Shown: one piece after another, positions 43,101 through 51,407 of the stretch
Numbering within the stretch: position 1 is the stretch's first letter
Layout of the letters: the number at the start of each line of letters is the position of its first letter
Assembly: GCF_021462525.1 (NCBI RefSeq)
Contig: NZ_JAKEDT010000015.1
Span: 1-56,551, forward strand
Reading direction: 5' to 3'
DNA length: 56,551 nucleotides
From: Thermus caliditerrae
GTDB lineage: Bacteria > Deinococcota > Deinococci > Deinococcales > Thermaceae
The notes under the pieces: model-generated
What the model was told of the DNA's origin: nothing
Seen by the model: only the letters and a program-made list of their open reading frames with translations
Databases searched by the model: none
Position numbers and translations under genes: made by a program

Positions 43101-46100
43101 CTACCCCGCCGCCTCCGGCTTGGGCGCTCTCAGGGCTTCCGCCACGAAGGCCGCCATCACCCCCAGCATGAGCCCCAGAGCCACCGCCAAGGCCAAGATG
43201 AGGCCCCGCTTGGGGGCCACCTTCTCGTAGACGGGGAAGGCCGGGGCGATGACCTGGGCCAGGGCGTTCTGGGAGCTCGCCAGCTCGATCTGCAGGTCGG
43301 TTTTCTTCTGGGCGAGGGCCAGGTAGGCGTTCTTGGCCAGCTCCAAGGCCTGGCTGAGCCGGTCCTGCTCCACCTGGGCCCGGGCCACCCGCTCCTTGAG
43401 GAGGTTGATGCGGCTTTCCACCTGGGCGATGCGGGCCTGAAGGGCCGCCCTCCGGGCCGAAAGCCTCGCCTCCTCCGCTTGAGCGTCGATGAGGGCCGAG
43501 CGCAGGCGTTGGTACTCGGGGTTGGGGTTGTCAAAGGCCAGGTCCTGCGCGGTGAGGTTGGCGATCTGGTCGTAGCGTGAACGGAAGGCTTCATAGGCCG
43601 CCTTCTTGGTGTTGTATTCCAGAAGAATAGCCTCCTTTTCCCGCTCTTGAACGGCGATCTGGGTCCGCAGGCTCTGGATGCGGCGCTCGTACTCCTGGAG
43701 GTTGCGCTCCAGCGCCTGGCGCTCGGCTTCCAAAGCCGCCCGCTCGGCCTCGAGGGCCACCACCTGGTCCCGGAAGCGCAGGACATCCGGGCTCACCTCC
43801 CGAAGCCGCATGTCCGGCTTCGCCGCCAACCGCTTCAGGTTCTCCGCATACCGGTACACCGCATTGTAAATGTCCCGCGCCACGTCCAGCTCCGTGGCCA
43901 AACGCACCCGCCTCGCCTCCTCCTCCGCTATCCGCTCCTGCAACGACTGCACCTGCGGCTCAAGCCGCGAGGCCTCAGCCCCAAGCGCCTTTTCCTCCGC
44001 TTCCAGCGCCGCCAGTTGGACCTCTAGGTCGATGATCTGGTCCCGGAAGCGCAGGACATCCGGGCTCACCTCCCGAAGCCGCGTGTCCGGCTTCGCCGCC
44101 AACCGCTTCAGGTTCTCCGCATACCGGTAAACCGCATTGTAAATGTCCCGCGCCACGTCCAACTCCGTGGCCAAACGCACCCGCCTCGCCTCCTCCTCCG
44201 CTATCCGCTCCTGCAACGACTGCACCTGCGGCTCAAGCCGCGAGGCCTCGTCCTGCAAAGCTGCCTCTTCACGCTCCAAAGCCGCCAGATCGGCCCGAAG
44301 GTCCAAAGCGGTAAAGAGAAGCTTTTGGTGGGTGGGGTTCAGCTCCTGGTTCCGCAACTTCAACCCCACCAAGGCCTGAAGATCTCCCCCACGGGCCAGG
44401 ACCGCAGCCACCGCCGGATCCGCCACCACCTCCCTTTCCAAGGCCAGAAGCTTGGGCTCTTTAGCGAGTTCCGCTTCCGCTTCCGCAAGGCGCCTTTGGA
44501 GCACCGCTCGCTCCGTGGGGATCCTCTCAAGGCGCTGCCTGATTCCCGCCACCCGGTCGGTAAAGCCCCCCAGCTGCTGCTTCAACACCGCCAACTGGCT
44601 CTCACGCTGGTACGCCTGCCACGCAGCCTCCGCCGCCTTCAGCCGACCATCCGCCTCCCTCAACCGCTCCGCTACCAAAGCCTCCGCCTCCTTCACCGTT
44701 AAACCCGCCACCAGGTTCTCCAGCGATAGGCCCGGAAGCTCGGCCTTGAACTGCTCAAATCGTTGCCGGGCTACCCCAAGTGCCTCCTGCACCCTGGCAC
44801 GCTCCGTCACAATCCCGTTCAACCGCTGCCGGGTCCCTGCCACCCGGTCGGCAAAGCCCCCCAGCTGCTGCTTCAGCACCGCCAACTGGCTCTCCCGCTG
44901 GTACGCCTGCCACGCAGCCTCCGCCGCCTTCAGCCGACCATCCGCCTCCCGGAGGCGCTCCGCTACCAAAGCCTCCGCCTCCTTCACCGTTAAACCCGCC
45001 ACCAGGTTCTCCAGCGATAGGCCCGGAAGCTCGGCTTTATACTCCTCCAAGCGGGCCTGCGCCTCCCGCAGCTGGGTTTCCCGGACAGCCAGCTCCTTGC
45101 GGATGCCCAGCAACCGGGATTGGGCGGAGGCAAAACCCTCCACATAAGCGCTGAGCTCTGCCTGCCACACGGGAATGCGCTCACGCCCTTTGAACTTCTC
45201 TAAGGACTGGGCGGCGGCGGCATAGCTTTGCTGCGCTCTTTCCGTTTCCCGCTTCAAGTTCGCCTTAGCTGCCTCCAATTGCCTGCCCATGATGGCCAGC
45301 TGCTCGGGGCTGGTGCCGATGGGCACCAAGGCGGCCTGCCTCCGGGCTTCCGCTTCCAGGGCATCCGCCTTTCCCCGTACCGCCGCCAGGTCCCTATCCA
45401 GGGCCGAAAGCTCCTGGTCCAGGCTCACCCGCTCCCCCGTTTTGGCATCCAGCTCCGCCTTGTCCTGAGCCAAGGTGGTGGCGCGCTGAAAGGCCTCCCA
45501 GCGGCCCTGGGCCTCCCGGTAGGCCCTCTCCGCCGGGGCGATCTGCTCCTCCAGGGCTTGGAGGTTGGCCTCCAGGCGGGCCAAGGGAATGCGGTTCACC
45601 CGCTTGGTGACCGCCTCCGCCCACAGGTTGGCCGCCCGTGCCGCCACCTCGGGGGCGGGGGCCTCCACCGTGAGGGAAGCCACCACCGGGGGCACCTGGC
45701 CCTGGGGCACCGCCTGCTGCCTGGGGGACTCGTTCTTGATCTTGAAGTCCTTCACCATCCGCTCCAGGCCCGGGGTGCCCCCCTGGTCCTGCCAGGCGGT
45801 GGGGAGCTTGCCCTCCCGCCTCAGGGCCTCCCAAACCTCCCGCGTCACCTCCTCGGAGAAGGCCAAAGCCCTTAGGCCCTCAAAGGTGAGGAGGTTTTGC
45901 CCTTGCACCTGGATGCGCTGCTCCAGCTGGGCCTGCACCTGCACCGGGGCCACGTTCACCGTGGCGGTGGAGGCGTAGCGGGGCTCGGCGATGAAGAAGG
46001 CGTAGATGAGGGCCACCACAGCTAAGACCAAGGGAAAAGCCCAAAGCAGACGGCGGTGCCGCCCGAGAATGGCCACCACGTCCCGAAGGGAAAGCTCGTC

Positions 46101-46118
46101 CTGAGGCGCCTGCAGCAT
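43101..46118 (-). CDS. Giant Wzz-like chain-length regulator with duplicated coiled coils
   Basis: A 1005-residue protein. The N-terminal helix (about residues 25-46) and the C-terminal helix (about 965-990) frame a very long extracytoplasmic coiled coil, as in Wzz/polysaccharide co-polymerases that set chain length. The Wzz domain start is DVVAILGRHRRLLWAFPLVL, followed by the conserved outer segment RYASTATVNV. Ordinary Wzz proteins have 300-450 residues; this one is longer owing partly to two internal tandem duplications (44548-45035 and 43765-44249). No kinase domain is attached. It is the last gene of the minus-strand polysaccharide group. Confidence 0.85.
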   Translation of the reverse strand: MLQAPQDELSLRDVVAILGRHRRLLWAFPLVLAVVALIYAFFIAEPRYASTATVNVAPVQVQAQLEQRIQVQGQNLLTFEGLRALAFSEEVTREVWEALRREGKLPTAWQDQGGTPGLERMVKDFKIKNESPRQQAVPQGQVPPVVASLTVEAPAPEVAARAANLWAEAVTKRVNRIPLARLEANLQALEEQIAPAERAYREAQGRWEAFQRATTLAQDKAELDAKTGERVSLDQELSALDRDLAAVRGKADALEAEARRQAALVPIGTSPEQLAIMGRQLEAAKANLKRETERAQQSYAAAAQSLEKFKGRERIPVWQAELSAYVEGFASAQSRLLGIRKELAVRETQLREAQARLEEYKAELPGLSLENLVAGLTVKEAEALVAERLREADGRLKAAEAAWQAYQRESQLAVLKQQLGGFADRVAGTRQRLNGIVTERARVQEALGVARQRFEQFKAELPGLSLENLVAGLTVKEAEALVAERLREADGRLKAAEAAWQAYQRESQLAVLKQQLGGFTDRVAGIRQRLERIPTERAVLQRRLAEAEAELAKEPKLLALEREVVADPAVAAVLARGGDLQALVGLKLRNQELNPTHQKLLFTALDLRADLAALEREEAALQDEASRLEPQVQSLQERIAEEEARRVRLATELDVARDIYNAVYRYAENLKRLAAKPDTRLREVSPDVLRFRDQIIDLEVQLAALEAEEKALGAEASRLEPQVQSLQERIAEEEARRVRLATELDVARDIYNAVYRYAENLKRLAAKPDMRLREVSPDVLRFRDQVVALEAERAALEAERQALERNLQEYERRIQSLRTQIAVQEREKEAILLEYNTKKAAYEAFRSRYDQIANLTAQDLAFDNPNPEYQRLRSALIDAQAEEARLSARRAALQARIAQVESRINLLKERVARAQVEQDRLSQALELAKNAYLALAQKKTDLQIELASSQNALAQVIAPAFPVYEKVAPKRGLILALAVALGLMLGVMAAFVAEALRAPKPEAAG
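43765..43976. repeat. Internal repeat B, copy 1
   Basis: A 212-bp segment of the Wzz-like gene identical to 44038-44249 at all but three positions, by my reading. The offset is 273 bp, that is 91 codons or 13 heptads, so coiled-coil phase is kept. Confidence 0.9.
44038..44249. repeat. Internal repeat B, copy 2
   Basis: The second copy of the 212-bp segment, encoding SRLEPQVQSLQERIAEEEAR and the following block up to VSPDVLRFRDQ. Confidence 0.9.
44548..44744. repeat. Internal repeat A, copy 1
   Basis: A 197-bp segment matching 44839-45035 with about seven differences, four of them clustered in one short patch. The offset is 291 bp or 97 codons. Confidence 0.9.
44839..45035. repeat. Internal repeat A, copy 2
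   Basis: The second copy of the 197-bp segment, encoding AELPGLSLENLVAGLTVKEA and the block up to LKQQLGGF. Confidence 0.9.
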
Positions 46119-46136
46119 ACTCGGGCCAGTATACCC

Positions 46137-47579
46137 TTAGTGGGCACCCTTGCGCGTCAGAAGCACCCAGACCGTACGGGCCAGAATATAAAAGTCCAGC
46201 CAAAGGGACCAGTTGCGAACGTAATACGCTTCTAGGGCCACCCTGTCAGCAAATTCAAGTTGATTCCTCCCCATTACCTGCCATGGTCCCGTTATCCCTG
46301 GACGCACACTTTCATACAGCTTCGCAAGAGGACCATAATATGTCTCGAGCTCTTCCTTAAAAGCTGGGCGAGGTCCTACCAAACTCATATCCCCGCGTAT
46401 TACGTTCCACAGTTGGGGTAGCTCGTCCAAACTCGCTTTACGCAAAACCTTGCCTATCACCGGCAACACCCTCGGGTCGTTTTTTAGTTTGCGAAATCTT
46501 TCCCATTCTTCCTTGGCTTTGGGGTCTTCTTCTAGAAGAACTTTCAGCCTCTCCTCCGCATCTAAATACATAGTGCGCAACTTCCAAATACGAAAGGGCT
46601 TGCCCCCGTAGCCAATGCGCTCTTGGAAAAACAAGAAGGGTCCTCTGTCCACGAGGATAATCAGAAGGCCCAGTATGGCCATGAGGGGCAGGCTAAGCAG
46701 AAACAAGGGCACACTCAAACTCAAATCTAAAACACGCTTTGTCAATTGATTGCGGCGTAAAAGCAAATTCTTCTTAATCTCCAGCCCCAAAGTACCTCCC
46801 AAATCGCGCGCAGAGACCCAGAGGCTTTGCATCTCCAAAAGGTCCGGCACCAAGATCACCTGCGGAAAGGAGAGGCCTTCCAGGACTTCCAATAAGCGCC
46901 TCCTGCCCACCCCCGGCATGGCCAAGACGGCCGTCCTCACCCCCCGCCGGGCCCACGCTTCCGCTTCCGCCAAGGTCCCCAAGACGGGCAGGCCCTCCAC
47001 CTCCTTCTCCCGCTTTGCGGGGTCGTCGTCCAGGAAACCCACGGGCCTTAGCCCCAAGGCCTTTTCCCGCAGGAGGGCTCGGGCCACCAACGCCCCCGTC
47101 TTGCCCGCCCCCAGGATAAGGACCGGCGTTCCCCAAAGGCCCAGGCGCACGAGACCCTCCCTCATCAGTGCTTCAGCTAAGGGGGGCAGGACCAGGGCAA
47201 AGGCAAAGGCAAAGGCCAGGACCCCTCGAGACCACCCCTCCCGCAGAAGCAACCATTCCCAGGCGATGAGGGCCAGGAACATGAGCAGGGTCACCTGCAC
47301 CTTCCGGCGCATCCGCTCCACCGGGGGAAGCCCGTACCCGGGGTAGAGGCCGGCCAGGGCGTAGCCCAGGGGAAAGAGGAGAAGGGCCAAGGCAAGGGAA
47401 CCCGGGATTTGGGGGGGCACCTTGGCGGGCAGAAATGCATCTAAGGCCAGCCGCAGAGTGTAGCCGAGCAAAAGGGAAAGCTCCAGGGCCAGAAGGTCCG
47501 CCACCAGCAGTCCCAAAAGCGGGGCCACCCGCCTCACGATCCCAAAGCGCTCCGCCAAAGGCGCCCTCCGAGGCGCCAT
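46137..47579 (-). CDS. Polyprenyl-phosphate sugar-1-phosphate transferase (WbaP type)
   Basis: The initiating enzyme of polysaccharide synthesis, adding a sugar-phosphate to undecaprenyl phosphate. About 480 residues: four N-terminal helices, a Rossmann-like CoA-binding domain (LILGAGKTGALVARALL), then the catalytic domain with KRVLDLSLSVPLF, FFQERIGYGGKPF and WKLRTMY, ending DELPQLWNVIRGDMSLVGPRP. ATG 47579 is preferred over ATG 47600 because it just touches the upstream glycosyltransferase stop. The catalytic half (46140-46830) is visibly richer in A/T than the N-terminal half, suggesting a mosaic gene. Confidence 0.92.
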   Translation of the reverse strand: MAPRRAPLAERFGIVRRVAPLLGLLVADLLALELSLLLGYTLRLALDAFLPAKVPPQIPGSLALALLLFPLGYALAGLYPGYGLPPVERMRRKVQVTLLMFLALIAWEWLLLREGWSRGVLAFAFAFALVLPPLAEALMREGLVRLGLWGTPVLILGAGKTGALVARALLREKALGLRPVGFLDDDPAKREKEVEGLPVLGTLAEAEAWARRGVRTAVLAMPGVGRRRLLEVLEGLSFPQVILVPDLLEMQSLWVSARDLGGTLGLEIKKNLLLRRNQLTKRVLDLSLSVPLFLLSLPLMAILGLLIILVDRGPFLFFQERIGYGGKPFRIWKLRTMYLDAEERLKVLLEEDPKAKEEWERFRKLKNDPRVLPVIGKVLRKASLDELPQLWNVIRGDMSLVGPRPAFKEELETYYGPLAKLYESVRPGITGPWQVMGRNQLEFADRVALEAYYVRNWSLWLDFYILARTVWVLLTRKGAH

Positions 47580-48739
47580 CACAACCGGTCCCTGCTGCAT
47601 GCTTCCAGCACCTCCCCATAGAAGGCCAGGGTTTCCCGTACCATCCTCTCCACGGTGAAACCCGAAGCCTTTTTTCGGCTCTCCTCCCCCATCCTTCGCC
47701 GCAGGGCTGGATCTGCCGCTAGAATGCCCATGAAACGGGCCAGGGATACAGCGTCGCCAACCGGATAGATAAACCCATTAACCCCTTGCGTAACGATATC
47801 CGTAGCCCATCCCACTGGGGTGGTGAGTATGGGTAAACCTGCACCGGCAGCCTCCAACAGCACAATGACCGCCGATTCATAAGCGCTAGAGAGCACGAAG
47901 GCATCAAATCCGCGCATGGCCAAACGCCCCTCCTGATACCCCAGGAAAAGCGTGGCGTGCGCAATCTCCAGGTCCTTGGCCATGGCCTCGAGGGAGGGGC
48001 GAAGGGGCCCATCCCCCACGAACACCAGCTTAGCCCTTCCCGGGAAGCGAGAGACAAACTCGGCAAAAGCCCTTAGGGCCACCTCAGGGGCCTTTTGAAG
48101 GTCCAAGCGCCCCACAAAGCCGAAGACCACCTCATCCCCTTGGAGGCCCCAAGAACGGCGGAGGAACTCTCGCTCGACCGGGGATGGGGGCTCTAGGGAT
48201 AAACCGGCCGGCGGAATGATCCTGAAGGGCACCTTGGAAAACCCTAGGCGCTCGTACTCCCGGTGCTCATAGGTTGAACCCAGGATGAAGCCATCGGTAA
48301 GGCGGGCTAGGGCACTTTCTGCTGCGGCGTAAAGCCACCTCTCTGCGGGTTTTAGGTAGGGGGACAGCGTTACAAACGCATGCGGGTTGTACACTACCTT
48401 AGACCGAGGGAAAGCCAGCTTAAGAAGGCGCGCCAGAGCACCCCCCTTGGAGCTGTGCCCGTGGACGATGTCAAAGGGGCCGCGACGCAGGGCATACCCC
48501 ACCAGCCCCGCCCAAGCCCGCAGGTCTGAAGGATGGGGAGAACGACGCATAGGGATCTCCACAAGGGAAACCCCCGCCTCCCGCAGGGCGTTCAGAGCCT
48601 CCAACATAAAGGCGTCCGCCCGCAGGAGGGAGTAGGCCAAGTGGTTTTCTACCCCCTCCCTCGCAAGCCCGGGCAACAACTGCGCCACGTGCCGGGCCGT
48701 TCCACCCGCAGTAGCTTCCAAGATGTGAAGCACTCGCAT
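47579..48739 (-). CDS. Glycosyltransferase family 4
   Basis: A 386-residue GT-B glycosyltransferase. The N-terminal domain starts RVLHILEATAGGTARHVAQL with the acceptor-side HGHSSKGGALARL; the C-terminal nucleotide-sugar domain shows FGFVGRLDLQKAPEVAL, FVGDGPLRPSLE and the E(x7)E-like SSAYESAVIVLLEAAGAGLP. The donor sugar is unknown. ATG 48739 overlaps the upstream stop codon by one base (TAATG). Confidence 0.9.
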   Translation of the reverse strand: MRVLHILEATAGGTARHVAQLLPGLAREGVENHLAYSLLRADAFMLEALNALREAGVSLVEIPMRRSPHPSDLRAWAGLVGYALRRGPFDIVHGHSSKGGALARLLKLAFPRSKVVYNPHAFVTLSPYLKPAERWLYAAAESALARLTDGFILGSTYEHREYERLGFSKVPFRIIPPAGLSLEPPSPVEREFLRRSWGLQGDEVVFGFVGRLDLQKAPEVALRAFAEFVSRFPGRAKLVFVGDGPLRPSLEAMAKDLEIAHATLFLGYQEGRLAMRGFDAFVLSSAYESAVIVLLEAAGAGLPILTTPVGWATDIVTQGVNGFIYPVGDAVSLARFMGILAADPALRRRMGEESRKKASGFTVERMVRETLAFYGEVLEACSRDRL

Positions 48740-49542
48740 TATAGCCACCCGCGCCACCTCGCCAAACGCCTTTTCAAGAACTGCACCACAGGTACAGGCA
48801 CGGCTAAAAGAATGATGCTTTTCATCAAGCCAAGCCAGCTTTCTTTGTAGTGAGGCTCAAAGTACTTCAACATAACCTTTATTCGGCTCAAAATCTGCCG
48901 CCTACGCTTGGCCAGCGAAATACCCTTTGGATTCACGTGGCATGTCAGCACCACGTCGGGCAGGTTAGCAACTTTATAACGCTTGGTCAGTCTGAAAAAC
49001 AGCTCATAATCCTCAGCCGCAGGAAAATGCTCGGAGTAAAAACCCACCTCCTGAAGGGCGGACGACCGCAACATCACCGCTGGATGGATGAAGCAGCTTC
49101 TAGCATGCATAATTCGGCTAATTTCTTCGTGGCTCGTCGGGAACTTTTCGGGGAACAATTCAACGCCGCTGTCATCCACAAATCGCACCTGGCCCCCAAC
49201 AAGGGCGTATTCTTGGTGTTTTTCTAGAAAATCTCTCTGCTTGAAAAATCTTCCCGGATAGCAAAGGTCGCCTGCATCCAAGCGAGCCACATAACGGTAA
49301 CCCCTTTGTAGAATCCAACTTAAACCATAATTGAGCGCGTGTTCTATGCCCATGTTTGCATCTAACCGTAAGACAAACCCTCGGTGCGGCTGAGGAAGCC
49401 CCCTCAACTGAATCGGGGGATCGCTCCCGTCGTCCACCACTACGACATCGAGGGGAAAGTTCTCGTCTATGGAAGCTAGGCTACGCTCGAGGCCTTCCTG
49501 GTTGTTATATACGGGGATTAAAACAGCTATGTCAGGTCTCAT
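48739..49542 (-). CDS. Glycosyltransferase family 2
   Basis: A 267-residue GT-A glycosyltransferase. It starts IAVLIPVYNNQEGLERSLAS with VVVVDDGSD as nucleotide-sugar binding segment and RLDAGDLCYPGRF as the DxD-like metal site. The catalytic region includes HPAVMLRSSALQEVGFY and AAEDYELFFRL. The substrate is unknown. GC content is clearly below the window average. Translation is coupled to the next gene. Confidence 0.9.
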   Translation of the reverse strand: MRPDIAVLIPVYNNQEGLERSLASIDENFPLDVVVVDDGSDPPIQLRGLPQPHRGFVLRLDANMGIEHALNYGLSWILQRGYRYVARLDAGDLCYPGRFFKQRDFLEKHQEYALVGGQVRFVDDSGVELFPEKFPTSHEEISRIMHARSCFIHPAVMLRSSALQEVGFYSEHFPAAEDYELFFRLTKRYKVANLPDVVLTCHVNPKGISLAKRRRQILSRIKVMLKYFEPHYKESWLGLMKSIILLAVPVPVVQFLKRRLARWRGWL

Positions 49543-49551
49543 GGCGACCCC

Positions 49552-50613
49552 TCAGGGATTGTAGTTGAAAACCGTCCTATACGGCAAGAAGGGTGTTAAC
49601 GTACCCGTCAGCTGGCCATCGTAATCGGAAAGGAAATTCCTGTACAAGAAGAAGCAACTTGCTATACCTGCTAGGGTCAAACCTAACCAAAAGGCTTTAG
49701 AGGGAGCTAGTCCGTTACGATCAAGCCAGCGTAAAAGAACTAGGGGGGTACTAGCAGCCAATATGTCCAGGATGCGCAATCCGGCGTAGGAGAAAAGAGC
49801 AAGACCTTGCCCCAAAAGGGTTAGCATAAGCAGCAAGGTCGCTACCTTCATTCTCCGTACATCAAATGGCATAATGAATCCAAAAAGGATTGTAGTGACT
49901 GCAAACGAGCGGGACAAGCCCGACCACACGGATGGTGAGGCGTAATCCGCATATAGAAATAGCTTTGCTTCCAAATACTCCTGCCTACTTACCGCTAAAA
50001 GAAGCAGCCCAACCAAAAAGACCGTCGCTCCAGCCACAACTGCCGGCCTTTTCAAGTTTATTTCCAATAGAAAGAGCAAAAGGGCGATAACAGCAGCAGA
50101 GTAGTGGAACAAAGTGGCTGTCAAACTAAGAACAACATATGCCCAAAACTTTCCTCGCCTTAAGGCTTGCCACCCCAATAAAATGAAGGCAAAAGCAAGC
50201 CCAAAGCGAATAGCGTTCATACCCAGCTGATACACAAAAGCAGGGAAAAGGTAAAGGAAAAACACTTTTTGTTCTGTTTTGTCGGCTCTCATGTAAAAGA
50301 GAGTCAACGTAGCCATAAAGAGCAACCCAATGGCGCGTACCGACCAGACCTCAGATTGGGTTATATGCAAGAAAATTTTCGAAACCGCTACAAAGGCAGG
50401 CTCCCACCCGCTAAGGAAAAGAGATTGCTCACCCCTTAAAAGTTGCCCCAGCAACTGCTCATAGATTCCAAAGGTATCAGTACCGCTGTAGCGTATTACA
50501 ATTACGATTGTTACATAAAGAAGGGCAGGCAGGAAAACCAACTTACTCCGCAAGCCCATATACCACAGCATCGCACCCCAATAACTCAGCAACCACCCAG
50601 CAATGTACACCAC
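49552..50613 (-). CDS. EpsG-like polysaccharide polymerase
   Basis: A 353-residue polytopic protein with ten or more helices. The segments IRYSGTDTFGIYEQLL, NAIRFGLAFAFILLG and ATLFHYSAAVIALL follow the EpsG/Wzy family pattern, including the FHYS-type motif in an outer loop. It probably polymerises lipid-linked repeat units on the outer face of the membrane, the chain length being set by the Wzz-like protein. The start is GTG 50613 preceded by GGGAGGTG. Low GC. Confidence 0.82.
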   Translation of the reverse strand: MVYIAGWLLSYWGAMLWYMGLRSKLVFLPALLYVTIVIVIRYSGTDTFGIYEQLLGQLLRGEQSLFLSGWEPAFVAVSKIFLHITQSEVWSVRAIGLLFMATLTLFYMRADKTEQKVFFLYLFPAFVYQLGMNAIRFGLAFAFILLGWQALRRGKFWAYVVLSLTATLFHYSAAVIALLLFLLEINLKRPAVVAGATVFLVGLLLLAVSRQEYLEAKLFLYADYASPSVWSGLSRSFAVTTILFGFIMPFDVRRMKVATLLLMLTLLGQGLALFSYAGLRILDILAASTPLVLLRWLDRNGLAPSKAFWLGLTLAGIASCFFLYRNFLSDYDGQLTGTLTPFLPYRTVFNYNP

Positions 50614-50724
50614 GCAGCACCTCCCTATTGAACCTACCTAGCCGTACCGCCAATAAGCGCACCATGCATGGGTGCGGGCACTGCCCCTCGACAGGAAAGT
50701 AAAGTATAAGTTTCCATCACCAGC
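50614..50724. other. Intergenic region upstream of the polysaccharide genes
   Basis: On the minus strand a TATACT box (about 50708-50703) lies about 90 nt before the EpsG-like start, and a self-complementary segment CGCACC/GGGTGCG (around 50661-50680) is in the leader. The matching -35 would fall within the adjacent IS remnant; none is convincing. Confidence 0.35.
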
Positions 50725-50997
50725 GGCTGTCGTAAAAGTCCCCCACCTCACCTTACGCGGCCCTGGCCAGCCGCTTCACCAGCAAGCGTAGCATGCCCAA
50801 GTACAACCACGCCTCGCTGACGGAAGGATGCTGCTCGTAATCCTTGCTCAACCTCCGGTTCCTCCCCAACCACGCCAACGCCCGCCCCATCCCCCACCGC
50901 TTGGGCAACGGTTTGGTCACGGGCATAGCCTGGCGTAAGGAGGGCGAACGTACGCCCGGAGCATCCTCCCCCCGGTATCCACCACCACCTGGCGTTG

Positions 50998-51017
50998 CAA
51001 GCTAGCCTTCGGCTGAC
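50998..51017. repeat. 20-nt insert in IS remnant, copy 1
   Basis: CAAGCTAGCCTTCGGCTGAC, identical to 51176-51195. On the minus strand it contains the mini-hairpin AGCC-GAA-GGCT and interrupts the transposase reading frame after the segment AKRVKGR. Confidence 0.8.
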
Positions 51018-51175
51018 CCGCCCCTTCACCCTCTTGGCTCCGTCGTTGCCTCGGGGCCCCCCCTTTTTCGTGGTCTTCACCGATTGGCCCTCCACCACCA
51101 GGGCGCTGGGAGAGGCATACCGCCTTTCCCGGTCCCGCCGGACCAGGGTCTGGGCTGCTCTCTCCCAAACCCTTA

Positions 51176-51195
51176 CAAGCTAGCCTTCGGCTGAC
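51176..51195. repeat. 20-nt insert in IS remnant, copy 2
   Basis: The same 20 nt, 178 bp from copy 1, interrupting the frame just before VWERAAQT. Both lie in the same orientation. Confidence 0.8.
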
Positions 51196-51407
51196 CTTTT
51201 TGCCCCTTGCGGAAGTAGTTGCGGTTCCTTTGGGGTGGGGGCCCCAAAGACGATCTCTCGGCGAGGCACCTTGGCGGGGCGACCCCCGGGCTTGAGAGCA
51301 GGCATCAGGGGCTCAAGGATGGCCCATTCCTCATCGCTGAGGTCGCTGGGGTGGGATGGGCGTGTCCTCTGCGCCCTTCAAGGGTGCAAGACTTTTACAA
51401 CCGTCTC

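Larger units (their letters stand above)
50725..51405 (-). mobile_element. Degenerate IS5-type (IS427-like) element
   Basis: Imperfect terminal inverted repeats GGCTGTCGTAAAAGTC (50725-50740) and GACTTTTACAACCGTC (51390-51405) bound about 680 bp. On the minus strand fragments of an IS5-family transposase appear in different frames: SDLSDEEWAILEPLMPAL, then VWERAAQTLVRRDRE, then VEGQSVKTTKKGGPRGNDGA. Frameshifts, stops and shortening relative to intact elements (about 850 bp) show it is dead, and the usual VDSQSVKT catalytic aspartate segment reads VEGQSVKT. It contains two copies of a 20-nt insert. Confidence 0.85.

Noticed and set aside
43765-45035. CRISPR array in the repeated region
   Set aside because: The repeats are long, coding, in frame and only two copies each, without regular short spacers. 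No CRISPR-like array was seen anywhere in the window.
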